This document shows, piece after piece, positions 16,703 through 24,881 of a DNA stretch of 64,000 nt (the first letter of the stretch is position 1; the number at the start of each line of letters is the position of its first letter). Location: the NCBI RefSeq assembly GCF_028737195.1, contig NZ_JAQZAJ010000003.1, positions 310,001-374,000 on the forward strand, given 5' to 3'. The position numbers and the translations under genes are program-made. The notes below the pieces were generated by a model. The model was not told the DNA's origin. It worked only from the letters and a program-made list of their open reading frames with translations, and ran no database searches. The stretch comes from Pseudovibrio exalbescens (lineage in GTDB: Bacteria; Pseudomonadota; Alphaproteobacteria; Rhizobiales; Stappiaceae).

Positions 16703-17758
16703 CTATTTAATGTCGGGTTTTGCTTTCTCTGAGCTGCGCATGATCTCCGAGATGAAGTCGGTCAGCGCCGGGCCTTTCGTTGCAATGAAGGGACTGGGTC
16801 GGCAGGTCTGAATGGCCGCAACGCCGATGCGCGAGGTGAGGTAGCCGTTCACAACCCCTTCGCCCAAACGCGCAGAAAGACGGGCAGCCAAGCCCTGACC
16901 GATAAACTGTTCTACAAAATGGTCGCCTGCGGCCATACCTCCTGTGACAGCCAGATGAGTTGCAACATGGCGGGTTAGCCGCATGAACCCAAGAACCCCG
17001 GGGCGTCCGCCATAAAGACGGGATATGCGAGAGACAACGCGCAGGTTTTCGTAGAACACGATGCCAATATCAATGATGGCCCGAGGGCTGATGGCTGTTA
17101 CGACAGAAACGCGTTTCGCGCTCTCCATGACAATCTTGGTAGCGCGGGCATCAAGAGGCGCAAGCAGGTCTCTTTCCGCCAGCTTAACCAGATCGCGGCC
17201 GTCGATGATTTCTTGCATGTGGCCTTGCAAGGTTTTTCGGCCGTGTGCGGTCTCGGGTCGGTCGGCGTACAGCGACATGAGTTCATTCAGCGCACTTGTC
17301 GCGGCCTTGGCATTGTTGTTCTCAGCAGCGGCTTTGAGCTTGTCTTGAAGGTGGTCGATTTGAGAGAGGCGGCTTAGGCCGCGCCATTCTTTAATGATGA
17401 AGCCTACAAGGCCCAAACTTGCGAGTACCAAGAGCGCTACGCCGGTCCAGCCAAGCCATTCATAGCGCGCAAACAGATCGCGGATCAGGCTGTCGATCGC
17501 AAGGCCGATGCCCAAGGAAAGTAGGCCACCTGCACCAATGGTCAAAACGCGTCCCCAGCGGGATTTGGGCGGTTTCGGTTCTGGCGCTATTGCTTGGCGG
17601 TCGTCGAAGGTGTCATCTTGATCCGGCACGATCATGGCTTCGTGACGGAGCGGTTCCTCAACAATTGCATCTTCCAGCCGTACATTCTCTGCGTTCAGCT
17701 TGAATGCGGTTGGTGCGCGTCGGCGGCCTTTTCTCGTGTCCTGGGGATCCATGCTCAT
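16703..17758 (-). CDS. TIGR01620/YcjF-family inner-membrane protein
   Basis: 351 aa. A charged N-terminus (KGRRRAPTAFKL) precedes two membrane helices (about residues 75-97 and 102-124), then a cytoplasmic helical domain with a late hydrophobic region (GVLGFMRLTRHVATHLAVTGG). This matches the YcjF/DUF697-type proteins encoded with YcjX. Its ATG overlaps the TGA of the YcjX-like gene (ATGA), so the two are translationally coupled. The molecular role of the family is poorly known; stress or envelope functions have been proposed. Confidence 0.85.
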   Translation of the reverse strand: MSMDPQDTRKGRRRAPTAFKLNAENVRLEDAIVEEPLRHEAMIVPDQDDTFDDRQAIAPEPKPPKSRWGRVLTIGAGGLLSLGIGLAIDSLIRDLFARYEWLGWTGVALLVLASLGLVGFIIKEWRGLSRLSQIDHLQDKLKAAAENNNAKAATSALNELMSLYADRPETAHGRKTLQGHMQEIIDGRDLVKLAERDLLAPLDARATKIVMESAKRVSVVTAISPRAIIDIGIVFYENLRVVSRISRLYGGRPGVLGFMRLTRHVATHLAVTGGMAAGDHFVEQFIGQGLAARLSARLGEGVVNGYLTSRIGVAAIQTCRPSPFIATKGPALTDFISEIMRSSEKAKPDIK

Positions 17759-19218
17759 GCCAATTTGTCTCCAAGGAGGAATTCAAGGGCGCGATCTAGC
17801 CGAATGTGAGGCAGCGACAGAGTGATGCCTTCCGCCGTTTTTTCCAGCTTGGGAGGGCGGAACCGAATGAAGCGCAGACCTGCCTCGGTCTCGGCCGCTC
17901 CTTCCGTGAGCAAGTCTTCCGGATTGTCTGGCAGGTCGCCGGGGAAGACGGCCGCTTCTTCTTCACCATCAAAGCGGGTTTCCTCAATAAATTCGCCGGG
18001 AAGCGGTGTGCCCAGCAAGGCCGGTATGGTCTCGCCGTCGTGGTTGACACTGGCCTGACGGGTGGCTCGAACAGAAGCCAAAGCCAGCACATCTACATCT
18101 GCACCAGCAAATTCAGCGCGGGTAATGGCATCTTCCACGAGCTTCCTGAGCAGCCCCTGAAGTCGGTCATGGTCATCACTGTGCAGATGGTCGGCTTTGG
18201 TTGCGGCAAACAGGATCTTGTCGATGCGGCGAGAGAGGATAGAGAACAGCCAGCTTGCCTTGCCCGGCTTGAACGCGCCCAGAATTTGGCTAAGGGCCTT
18301 GTTCAAGTCCTCGACCGCGTCAGAACCGGCATTGATTGCTTGCAGGGTGTCAACCAGAACAATCTGCCGATCGAGCTTGGCAAAGTGGTTTTGGAAGAAC
18401 GGCTTGATGACATGCTTCTTATAGGCATCGTAGCGCCGCTCCATCATGGCGTGAAGCGTGCCGGGCCGTGGCTTTGATCCATTGCCGGAAAGGTCCAGCG
18501 GGGCGAAGGTCAGAGCAGGGGACCCTGCCATATCGCCAGGCATGAGGAAGCGCCCAGGCGGCAACATGGAAAGGGCGTTTTCTTCCTCTCGGCAATTGGC
18601 TAGGTATACCTTGAAGGCTTCTGACAGGCTGCTGGCTTGCTGTTCTGCTGTTTCCTCAGCATTCTCTGGATCAATGGTGGCAAGAACATCAAGGAACGGG
18701 CCCGCGAGCTTGGGGTGTTTGCGTGCACGCTCAAGGGCGGCTGCGCTGAACTCACGGTAGCTCTGGTTCAAGAGGGGAAGATCGAGCAGCCATTCGCCGG
18801 GGTAGTCTACGATATCCAGATGCAGCTTTCCCCGCCCAAGCTTGCGCTGCAGGTAGGAAGCGGACTCGTACTCAATTGTCAGCCGGAGTTCTGACACCTG
18901 ATAGGTGCTGTCGGGCCAGAGGCGCTTTTCAATCAGCGTGCGCACGTGGGTTTCGTAGTCAAACCGCGGTACCGCATCGTCTGGCTGAGGTTGCAGGTAG
19001 GCGCGCCCGATTCGTCCATCTGCTGCGGCTGGAAACAACGGCAGGCGGCCGCCCTTGATCAGGTTGTGAACCAGCGCTGAGATGAAAACTGTCTTGCCCG
19101 CGCGCGACAGCCCTGTCACGCCCAGTCGAACACTGGGTGTTACCATATCTCCCGCGCTGTCTGCCAAGCCTTCGAGCGCCGAGCGGGTATCACTTAGGAA
19201 TGAGTTGAATGTGCTCAA
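17755..19218 (-). CDS. YcjX-like P-loop NTPase
   Basis: 487 aa when begun at TTG 19218. CCGGAG lies 8 bases upstream of it, and the protein then starts STFNSFLSDTRSALEGLAD, close to the usual YcjX N-terminus; the frame remains open to 19296. A P-loop (GVTGLSRAGKTVFISAL), DIVDYPGEWLLDLPL and QIVLVDTLQAIN identify the DUF463/YcjX family of Ras-like GTPases. Transcribed after the SixA-like phosphatase and coupled to the YcjF-like gene. Confidence 0.9.
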   Translation of the reverse strand: MSTFNSFLSDTRSALEGLADSAGDMVTPSVRLGVTGLSRAGKTVFISALVHNLIKGGRLPLFPAAADGRIGRAYLQPQPDDAVPRFDYETHVRTLIEKRLWPDSTYQVSELRLTIEYESASYLQRKLGRGKLHLDIVDYPGEWLLDLPLLNQSYREFSAAALERARKHPKLAGPFLDVLATIDPENAEETAEQQASSLSEAFKVYLANCREEENALSMLPPGRFLMPGDMAGSPALTFAPLDLSGNGSKPRPGTLHAMMERRYDAYKKHVIKPFFQNHFAKLDRQIVLVDTLQAINAGSDAVEDLNKALSQILGAFKPGKASWLFSILSRRIDKILFAATKADHLHSDDHDRLQGLLRKLVEDAITRAEFAGADVDVLALASVRATRQASVNHDGETIPALLGTPLPGEFIEETRFDGEEEAAVFPGDLPDNPEDLLTEGAAETEAGLRFIRFRPPKLEKTAEGITLSLPHIRLDRALEFLLGDKLA

Positions 19219-19299
19219 ATTAGATCTCCGGAGAACCATGTGGGGTGGTCCCCGGAGAAATGCAATCGCATAGACCTGTGGGATTGTCCAATGCAACGT

Positions 19300-19827
19300 C
19301 TAGGAAGATACAACTTCCAGATATCTTGGGCGGAAGAACGCTTGAAGTTCCCCGGTCCGTGGCATGATGGAGGACCACCGCGGTGCGTCAAAGTCAATCA
19401 CGGCAAGGGCCCCGGTTGGGTATTTGGCCTCCAGCTGCTGGCGAAGGTCTATGTCACCACTGCCAATCAGCTCTAAAGCCGTATCCTGAATGGCGTTGTT
19501 GTGGCCGATGATCATGACGGTCGTTGCCGAGCCACCCATAGCCGTCAGTAGATCGACGTAATCGGCTTCACTTGTCTCATAAAGATCGCGCATGATTTGT
19601 ATGCGCATTTCACAATTCATGTGTTGGAGCAGACAACTTAGCGTTTGCCGGGTGCGCAGCGCCGTTGAGCATAGCACCAACTGGGGGAACAGGGCGTTTT
19701 TAGCAATGTGCCTGCCAATCATCTCCCCAGCCTGCCAGCCGCGATCGTTCAGCGGACGATCGTGATCCGCAAGACTGATGTTGGACCAATCTGATTTTGC
19801 ATGCCGCAGAAGCAGTAAGCGCACCAT
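19300..19827 (-). CDS. SixA-like phosphohistidine phosphatase (histidine phosphatase superfamily)
   Basis: 175 aa. The catalytic RHAKSDW motif is near the N-terminus (LLLLRHAKSDWSN) and a second His lies in IIGHNNAIQD. SixA-type enzymes remove phosphate from histidines of Hpt domains or PTS proteins. ATG 19827 is selected because GGGAGG lies 6 bases upstream; the in-frame GTG at 19842 would overlap that site. It lies 81 bases upstream of the YcjX-like gene on the same strand. An orphan Hpt protein at 10774 is a conceivable but unproven substrate. Confidence 0.88.
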   Translation of the reverse strand: MVRLLLLRHAKSDWSNISLADHDRPLNDRGWQAGEMIGRHIAKNALFPQLVLCSTALRTRQTLSCLLQHMNCEMRIQIMRDLYETSEADYVDLLTAMGGSATTVMIIGHNNAIQDTALELIGSGDIDLRQQLEAKYPTGALAVIDFDAPRWSSIMPRTGELQAFFRPRYLEVVSS

Positions 19828-20103
19828 TTTCGTTCCTCCCACTCAAATTGTGCAATGCGGTTCTTTTTGGTTTTTGGGTTACGTTTATGCTGCAATGCAA
19901 CATAAGTCTCTGATTTTCTTGGATTTTATCGTATAGGCCGCCTGCATATTTTCAAATAGCAATGTTCAATCAATTTTCGGGGAGTGCGTCCGCCCAACCG
20001 ACATTGTCAAAAGCAGTTACACGAGATTTCCTCATGGATTTTTCTTGTTTCCCTGAAGCAAATGTGGCACGAACAGTTCAGTTGAATTCATCATATATTT
20101 CCG

Positions 20104-21417
20104 GTGTTTATTGTGCATTCAGAACACATTGGTTCCTTCTATTCAGCCCAGTTGGGTGATCGGAGAATTCATCCAGAGTTGGTGGGTGGGTTTCAAAGCC
20201 AGATCGGCATCGTAGGAGGAGGTCTTGCGGGCCTGACGGCTGGTATTGAACTTCTGAAACGCGGCCGCTCAGTCGTCCTGCTTGAAGCTGAGAGGATTGG
20301 ATGGGGCGCTTCTGGTAGAAATGGAGGTTTTGTTTCTGCCGGTTTCGCCGAGGGAATGGATGCAATCGAAGCCGCAGTCGGCCTTGAGGATGCCAAAAAG
20401 CTCTACAAGCTGTCTCAGGAAGGCGTCTCTTATGTGCGCCGCACACTTGAGGGAGAGGGCGCGGCTACCCTGATCGAGGGGCACGGGTGGTTGAAGGTGC
20501 AGCGGCACAAAGGTGCGGATGCGCTCAAAAGGCGTCAGGAGAAGATGGCAACGCATTATGGGGTTGATCTGGACTTTTGGGAGACGGAGCAGCTCAAGAG
20601 CAAACTGAAAACTGTCCGTTATTTTCATGGCCTTCATAACCCGGAACCGTTCCACATGGACCCTCTTGCCTACGCGGAGGTGTTGCTAGAGAAGTTTCTG
20701 CGCCTTGGTGGGATCGTCCATGAAGAGACGCGCGTCCTTTCCTTGAAGCGAAACGGCGCAAGTTGGCGCATCAATACCGCCCATGGCTGTGTAAGTTGCG
20801 AGCATGTGGTGCTGGCGACCAGCGCGTATGGTGTCTTGAACCAGACTTACTACCCGGTGGATCGGACCATGCAGCCGGTCGCGACCTATGTGATCGCCAG
20901 TGAAGTTCTGGGTGAGCGGTTGCGAGATGCTGTCGATTTTGGCGGCTGTGTTGCGGATACACGCCGTGCCGGAGACTACTACCGTACGGTCGAGGGGGGA
21001 GAGCGGCTACTGTGGGGTGGGCGCATAACGACCCGACGCTCTGAACCAAAGCGACTGGCAGAGTTGCTTAAAGCTCAGATCTTGCAGATCTATCCGCAGC
21101 TTGGAGACTTTCGCGTGGACTTTGCCTGGTCCGGCCTCATGGGATACTCGCGGACCAAAATGCCATTGATTGGCGAGCTGAAGCCGGGCCTTTGGGCGGT
21201 GACCGCGTTCGGCGGCCATGGGCTCAGCACAACGGCCATGGGCGGCGAAGTTGTTGCCAAAGGTATTGCCGAGGGAGATGATACCTGGCGGCTTTTTAAT
21301 GCGTTCGGGCCGGTTTGGGCGGGCGGTTCCATTGGCCGTCTGGCCGTGCAGGCGGAATACATCCGCTTGCAGGCGTTGGATCGGTTTGAGGAAGCTCGGT
21401 CGGGGCGGGCAGGTTAG
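20104..21417 (+). CDS. FAD-dependent amine oxidase (gamma-glutamylputrescine oxidase/PuuB-like)
   Basis: 437 aa DAO-fold flavoprotein. The dinucleotide-binding loop IGIVGGGLAGLTAGIEL is followed by E at the end of strand 2 (VVLLEAERIGWGASGRNGGF), both diagnostic of this family. A C-terminal FAD-contacting segment (TAFGGHGLSTTAMGG) is present. Likely oxidises a secondary amine such as a gamma-glutamyl polyamine or N-methyl amino acid; the substrate is not resolved. Start is GTG 20104 or GTG 20113, both with weak ribosome sites. The 3' end overlaps by 4 bases the convergent gene at 21414. No other Puu gene is nearby. Confidence 0.88.
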   Translation: MFIVHSEHIGSFYSAQLGDRRIHPELVGGFQSQIGIVGGGLAGLTAGIELLKRGRSVVLLEAERIGWGASGRNGGFVSAGFAEGMDAIEAAVGLEDAKKLYKLSQEGVSYVRRTLEGEGAATLIEGHGWLKVQRHKGADALKRRQEKMATHYGVDLDFWETEQLKSKLKTVRYFHGLHNPEPFHMDPLAYAEVLLEKFLRLGGIVHEETRVLSLKRNGASWRINTAHGCVSCEHVVLATSAYGVLNQTYYPVDRTMQPVATYVIASEVLGERLRDAVDFGGCVADTRRAGDYYRTVEGGERLLWGGRITTRRSEPKRLAELLKAQILQIYPQLGDFRVDFAWSGLMGYSRTKMPLIGELKPGLWAVTAFGGHGLSTTAMGGEVVAKGIAEGDDTWRLFNAFGPVWAGGSIGRLAVQAEYIRLQALDRFEEARSGRAG

Positions 21418-22001
21418 CGTGCCGCGGCGCTTGAAGCTCGCTTCTGTTCAATATTGTGGGCCAGCCTCTGGAAGGCCCTAAGTGTGCGATCTGCTTCGGC
21501 AAGGAAGTTACGATCAGCTGCAAACCAGAGTGTGTAACCACTCTCTTCGCCCTGAAATGCCCAGAGGCTTTCCATGGTCGCTTCAGCACCTTCCAAGTCG
21601 GTCTGGAACGTCAGGCTGTTTTGCGGCCCGTCTACAAGAGTGAAGCCGCTGCCTTCGTATTCGTCCAGAAACGTCCGTTGAATGTCTACCAGACGGTAGG
21701 GCCTGTGCTGGCGAAAAACCGCCTCAACTCCTTGCTCGCCCAAGTATTTGCAGCCTGGTCCGGTATCAGCGATATCTGGTGTTACGCCGCTGCGATGGAG
21801 CCCGCCGACGGAGTCAGGGCACTCGAGGCCTGAGTAGTGCCGGAGGCCATCCAGTTGCTGTTTCCAGCCAGAAAGTACGGTGCTTGGCCGGTAGAGCAGG
21901 GCCTCAGCACTTGGGTCGGCAGCATTTGCCTTGTCCAAGGGGCTAAGGGCCGCGCCAAATACGAGGGCGGCTCCAATACAAGCTTTCAAACCCGAATGCA
22001 T
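21414..22001 (-). CDS. Exported protein of unknown function
   Basis: 195 aa. A signal peptide (LKACIGAALVFGAALSPLDK, cleavage near ANA/AD) is followed by a compact domain with two cysteines (LECPDSVGGL and GPGCKYLGE), which could form one disulfide, and a segment FTLVDGPQNSLTFQ. I do not recognise a family. It begins 6 bases after the MoxR stop, so it is the second gene of a moxR operon. Its end overlaps the oxidase gene on the other strand by 4 bases. Confidence 0.75.
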   Translation of the reverse strand: MHSGLKACIGAALVFGAALSPLDKANAADPSAEALLYRPSTVLSGWKQQLDGLRHYSGLECPDSVGGLHRSGVTPDIADTGPGCKYLGEQGVEAVFRQHRPYRLVDIQRTFLDEYEGSGFTLVDGPQNSLTFQTDLEGAEATMESLWAFQGEESGYTLWFAADRNFLAEADRTLRAFQRLAHNIEQKRASSAAAR

Positions 22002-22007
22002 GGGGCG

Positions 22008-22847
22008 TCACTTGCCTCTGTTCAGAAATGCGAGACGCTCGAAGAGATGCACGTCCTGCTCGTTCTTCAGCAGCGCCCCATGGAGCGGAGGGATGATTTT
22101 ACGTTGATCCGCTTCGTGAAGGGTTTCCGCATCGATGTCTTCGTTGAGCAGCAGCTTGATCCAGTCCAGGAGCTCGGAGGTTGATGGTTTCTTCTTCAGA
22201 CCCGGCAGCTCGCGCATATTGTAAAAGGTGCTTAGTGCTTCTTTCAAAAGCCGATCTTTGATCTTGCCGAAGTGCACATCAACGATCTCAGCCATGGTTT
22301 CGGCATCTGGAAACTTGATGAAATGGAAGAAGCAGCGACGCAGGAAGGCGTCCGGCAGATCTTTCTCGTTGTTCGAGGTAATAATCACAATTGGGCGCTG
22401 CTTTGCGGTAACGGTTTCGCCGGTTTCATACACGTTGAACTCCATCCGATCGAGCTCCTGAAGCAGATCGTTTGGAAACTCGATATCGGCCTTGTCGACC
22501 TCGTCAATCAGCAGAACCGGGCGTGCATCCATCTCAAAGGCCTGCCAAAGTTTGCCTTTCTTGATGTAGTTTCGGATGTCTTTCACCCGTTCATCGCCAA
22601 GCTGACTGTCTCGAAGGCGGGAAACTGCGTCGTATTCGTAAAGGCCCTGCTGCGCTTTGGTGGTGGACTTCACGTGCCATTCCAGCAGCGGAGTTCCAAG
22701 GCTTTGAGCGATTTCGCGGGCCAGAACAGTTTTTCCGGTCCCCGGTTCGCCTTTGACCAAAAGAGGGCGTTCAAGCGCAATCGCTGCATTGACCGCTACG
22801 CGTAGGTCTTCTGTGGCGACGTAGTTTGAGGTGCCGTTAAACCGCAT
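22008..22847 (-). CDS. MoxR-family AAA+ ATPase
   Basis: 279 aa. Walker A GEPGTGKTVLAREIA, Walker B LLIDEVDKAD, and sensor region VIITSNNEKDLPDAFLRRCFF mark a MoxR AAA+ chaperone. These remodel or load cofactors into enzymes with a VWA partner. ATG 22847 is chosen (AAAGGA 7 bases upstream) rather than TTG 22853. The CoxE-like VWA gene at 15443 is the likely partner though separated by about 5.4 kb. The downstream gene encodes a small exported protein. Confidence 0.93.
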   Translation of the reverse strand: MRFNGTSNYVATEDLRVAVNAAIALERPLLVKGEPGTGKTVLAREIAQSLGTPLLEWHVKSTTKAQQGLYEYDAVSRLRDSQLGDERVKDIRNYIKKGKLWQAFEMDARPVLLIDEVDKADIEFPNDLLQELDRMEFNVYETGETVTAKQRPIVIITSNNEKDLPDAFLRRCFFHFIKFPDAETMAEIVDVHFGKIKDRLLKEALSTFYNMRELPGLKKKPSTSELLDWIKLLLNEDIDAETLHEADQRKIIPPLHGALLKNEQDVHLFERLAFLNRGK

Positions 22848-23152
22848 GAACAATCCTTTTCACTCACTGAGCACTAGCTCTGCCCGAATTCGCACGGAAG
22901 ACTAATCTCTCCCAACATCATGGGCAATCCCTTCCAGCTTCGCCATTGGAGCTATGTTTCAATGAGTGGGCAAAACTTGCCGCACCTCGGGGCTTTTTTG
23001 CCGGGCGCAGGGTTAATTTGTGGCTTAACCCTTTGTTAATCATAGATAATGCGCTGAAAATAAAGAGGATTTTAATTATCGGTGTTTGGCATCCTATTTG
23101 CTCAAGTCTTGGCATCGGATTGCGCGGTGACGCGAAGAGAAATGGGAATGAA
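22848..23152. other. Intergenic region with flgE promoter
   Basis: Divergent promoters for moxR (minus) and flgE (plus). It holds one perfect CtrA-type box at 23025-23039; nothing else is recognisable. The flgE frame stays open back to 22946 but lacks family similarity before ATG 23153. Confidence 0.6.
23025..23039 (+). promoter_or_regulatory. CtrA-type box upstream of flgE
   Basis: TTAACCCTTTGTTAA, a perfect TTAA-N7-TTAA, 113 bases upstream of the flgE ATG. Confidence 0.75.
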
Positions 23153-24823
23153 ATGAGTATTTATGGAGCAATTAACTCCGCTACGACGGGCCTTGATGCC
23201 CAGTCGCAAGCGTTGGAGAATATCTCTGGTAACGTGGCGAACTCCTCGACCACGGGCTACAAGCGCCTAGACACGAGCTTTAGTGATCTTGTTTCCAGCA
23301 CCGGTTCACGTCAGGCCGATCAGGTTGCAGGCACCGTTTATGCGACCTCTAGGGCTACAAATACTCAGCAAGGGGACGTGAGCAGTTATGACGTGGAAAC
23401 CTACATGGCCATCAACGGCAGTGGGTACTTCGTGGTGACGGATGCTGACGGTCTCACCAATTTGAGCCCTAGCTATAAGTACACCCGCGCAGGAGACTTT
23501 GAGCTGGATGAGGACCGTTACCTCGTCAATGCTTCAGGGTATTATTTGCAAGGCTATCCGGTAAATACCACTACTGGCGCAGTGGCAGACAAGTTCGAGC
23601 CCATACGGATTTCTGATCAGCCAATGCCGGCGCAGCCTTCTGAGCAGATCGACTATCAGGCCAACCTCCCATCAACGCCGTCCACTGAGCGTTACAATCC
23701 AGATGTGCCGTCCTCAAAGTTTGTTGATCCATCTGTGTTTGCGACCACAGAGACCGATACTTCTATTTCTCTCGTAAACGGTACCGGTGATGTGCTTTCC
23801 GTTGACGACAATCTCGTCGATGTGGCTGCGTTCGATCTGAACGACGTTTTTGACATTACGGTTGATGGCTCAAGCAGCACCTTCACCATTGATGCCACCA
23901 CCACCATCAAGGACTTCCTTGATAACCTGAACCAGTATAACGGTGTCTCCGCAGACATTGATGCCACCGGGCAGTTGACAATCTCAACCAGTGTTCCTTT
24001 GACCATTGGCGAGAATACGGGTGACCCGCTTGGTGGTACGCCGATCTCTGAGACCCCGACCTCGAATGTGGGCGGCGGTCCGGTAGATACCACTCAGGTG
24101 GCTGCGAAGAATAACAGCACATTCATCGATAGCACCATTTCTGGCGGCTCCGTGACCGTGTACGACACCAACGGTACGCCAATTAACGTTGAGATGCGCT
24201 GGTCGCTGGATAGCGAAGACAACTGGTCGCTGTTCTATAACTCCGCGCCAAGTGCAACAGGTGATGACACCGCCTGGTCCAAGGTCGGCAATGTGGCATT
24301 TGATGCCGCCGGCCGCATGGTTTCTCCAGCTGACGGCAACATGACCATTCCCGATCTCAACGTGAATGGCGTGTCAGCAGGCGACATCATTCTGGACTTC
24401 GGCACAAGCAACCTCACTCAGTATGATGACACGGTAGGTTTTGCGACGAGTGTTGACATTGAACAGGATGGTTATGCATCTGGTGAACTCGTCGGCATCT
24501 CCATCAACTCAGACGGTATGATCACGGGCAATTACTCCAACAGTAAGTCCCAAGATCTTTACCGCGTGCCGATTGCAACTTTCGCTGCTGAGCAGGAATT
24601 GCAGCGAATCGATGGCTCCGCATTTGCGGCAACACCGACGTCAGGTGAGCCGGACTTCAGAAATGGCGGGACAATTCGTGCAAAGGCTTTGGAGGCATCA
24701 AATGCCGATATTGCTAAGGAATTCTCTAAGTTGATCATCACTCAGCAGGCTTATTCGGCTAACTCTCGAGTGTTGTCTACAGCGAACACAATGCTTGACG
24801 CCGTTCTAAATATCGTGCGTTAA
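23153..24823 (+). CDS. flgE: Flagellar hook protein FlgE
   Basis: 556 aa; polymerises into the hook joining rod and filament. The N-terminal rod/hook signature (IYGAINSATTGLDAQSQALE, then ISGNVANSSTTGYKR) and the C-terminal zipper helix (EFSKLIITQQAYSANSRVLS) are complete. A variable, Asp/Thr/Ser-rich middle (about 190-430) forms the outer domains. The start at 23153 gives the canonical MSIYGAI; the upstream open frame adds an unrelated Arg/Ile-rich stretch. First gene of flgE-flgK-flgL, with a CtrA-type box upstream. Confidence 0.95.
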   Translation: MSIYGAINSATTGLDAQSQALENISGNVANSSTTGYKRLDTSFSDLVSSTGSRQADQVAGTVYATSRATNTQQGDVSSYDVETYMAINGSGYFVVTDADGLTNLSPSYKYTRAGDFELDEDRYLVNASGYYLQGYPVNTTTGAVADKFEPIRISDQPMPAQPSEQIDYQANLPSTPSTERYNPDVPSSKFVDPSVFATTETDTSISLVNGTGDVLSVDDNLVDVAAFDLNDVFDITVDGSSSTFTIDATTTIKDFLDNLNQYNGVSADIDATGQLTISTSVPLTIGENTGDPLGGTPISETPTSNVGGGPVDTTQVAAKNNSTFIDSTISGGSVTVYDTNGTPINVEMRWSLDSEDNWSLFYNSAPSATGDDTAWSKVGNVAFDAAGRMVSPADGNMTIPDLNVNGVSAGDIILDFGTSNLTQYDDTVGFATSVDIEQDGYASGELVGISINSDGMITGNYSNSKSQDLYRVPIATFAAEQELQRIDGSAFAATPTSGEPDFRNGGTIRAKALEASNADIAKEFSKLIITQQAYSANSRVLSTANTMLDAVLNIVR

Positions 24824-24881
24824 CTGGTTGAATCTCATGGGCGGCTGAAACTCAGCCGTCCATCTGTTGGAGTTGGATGAT

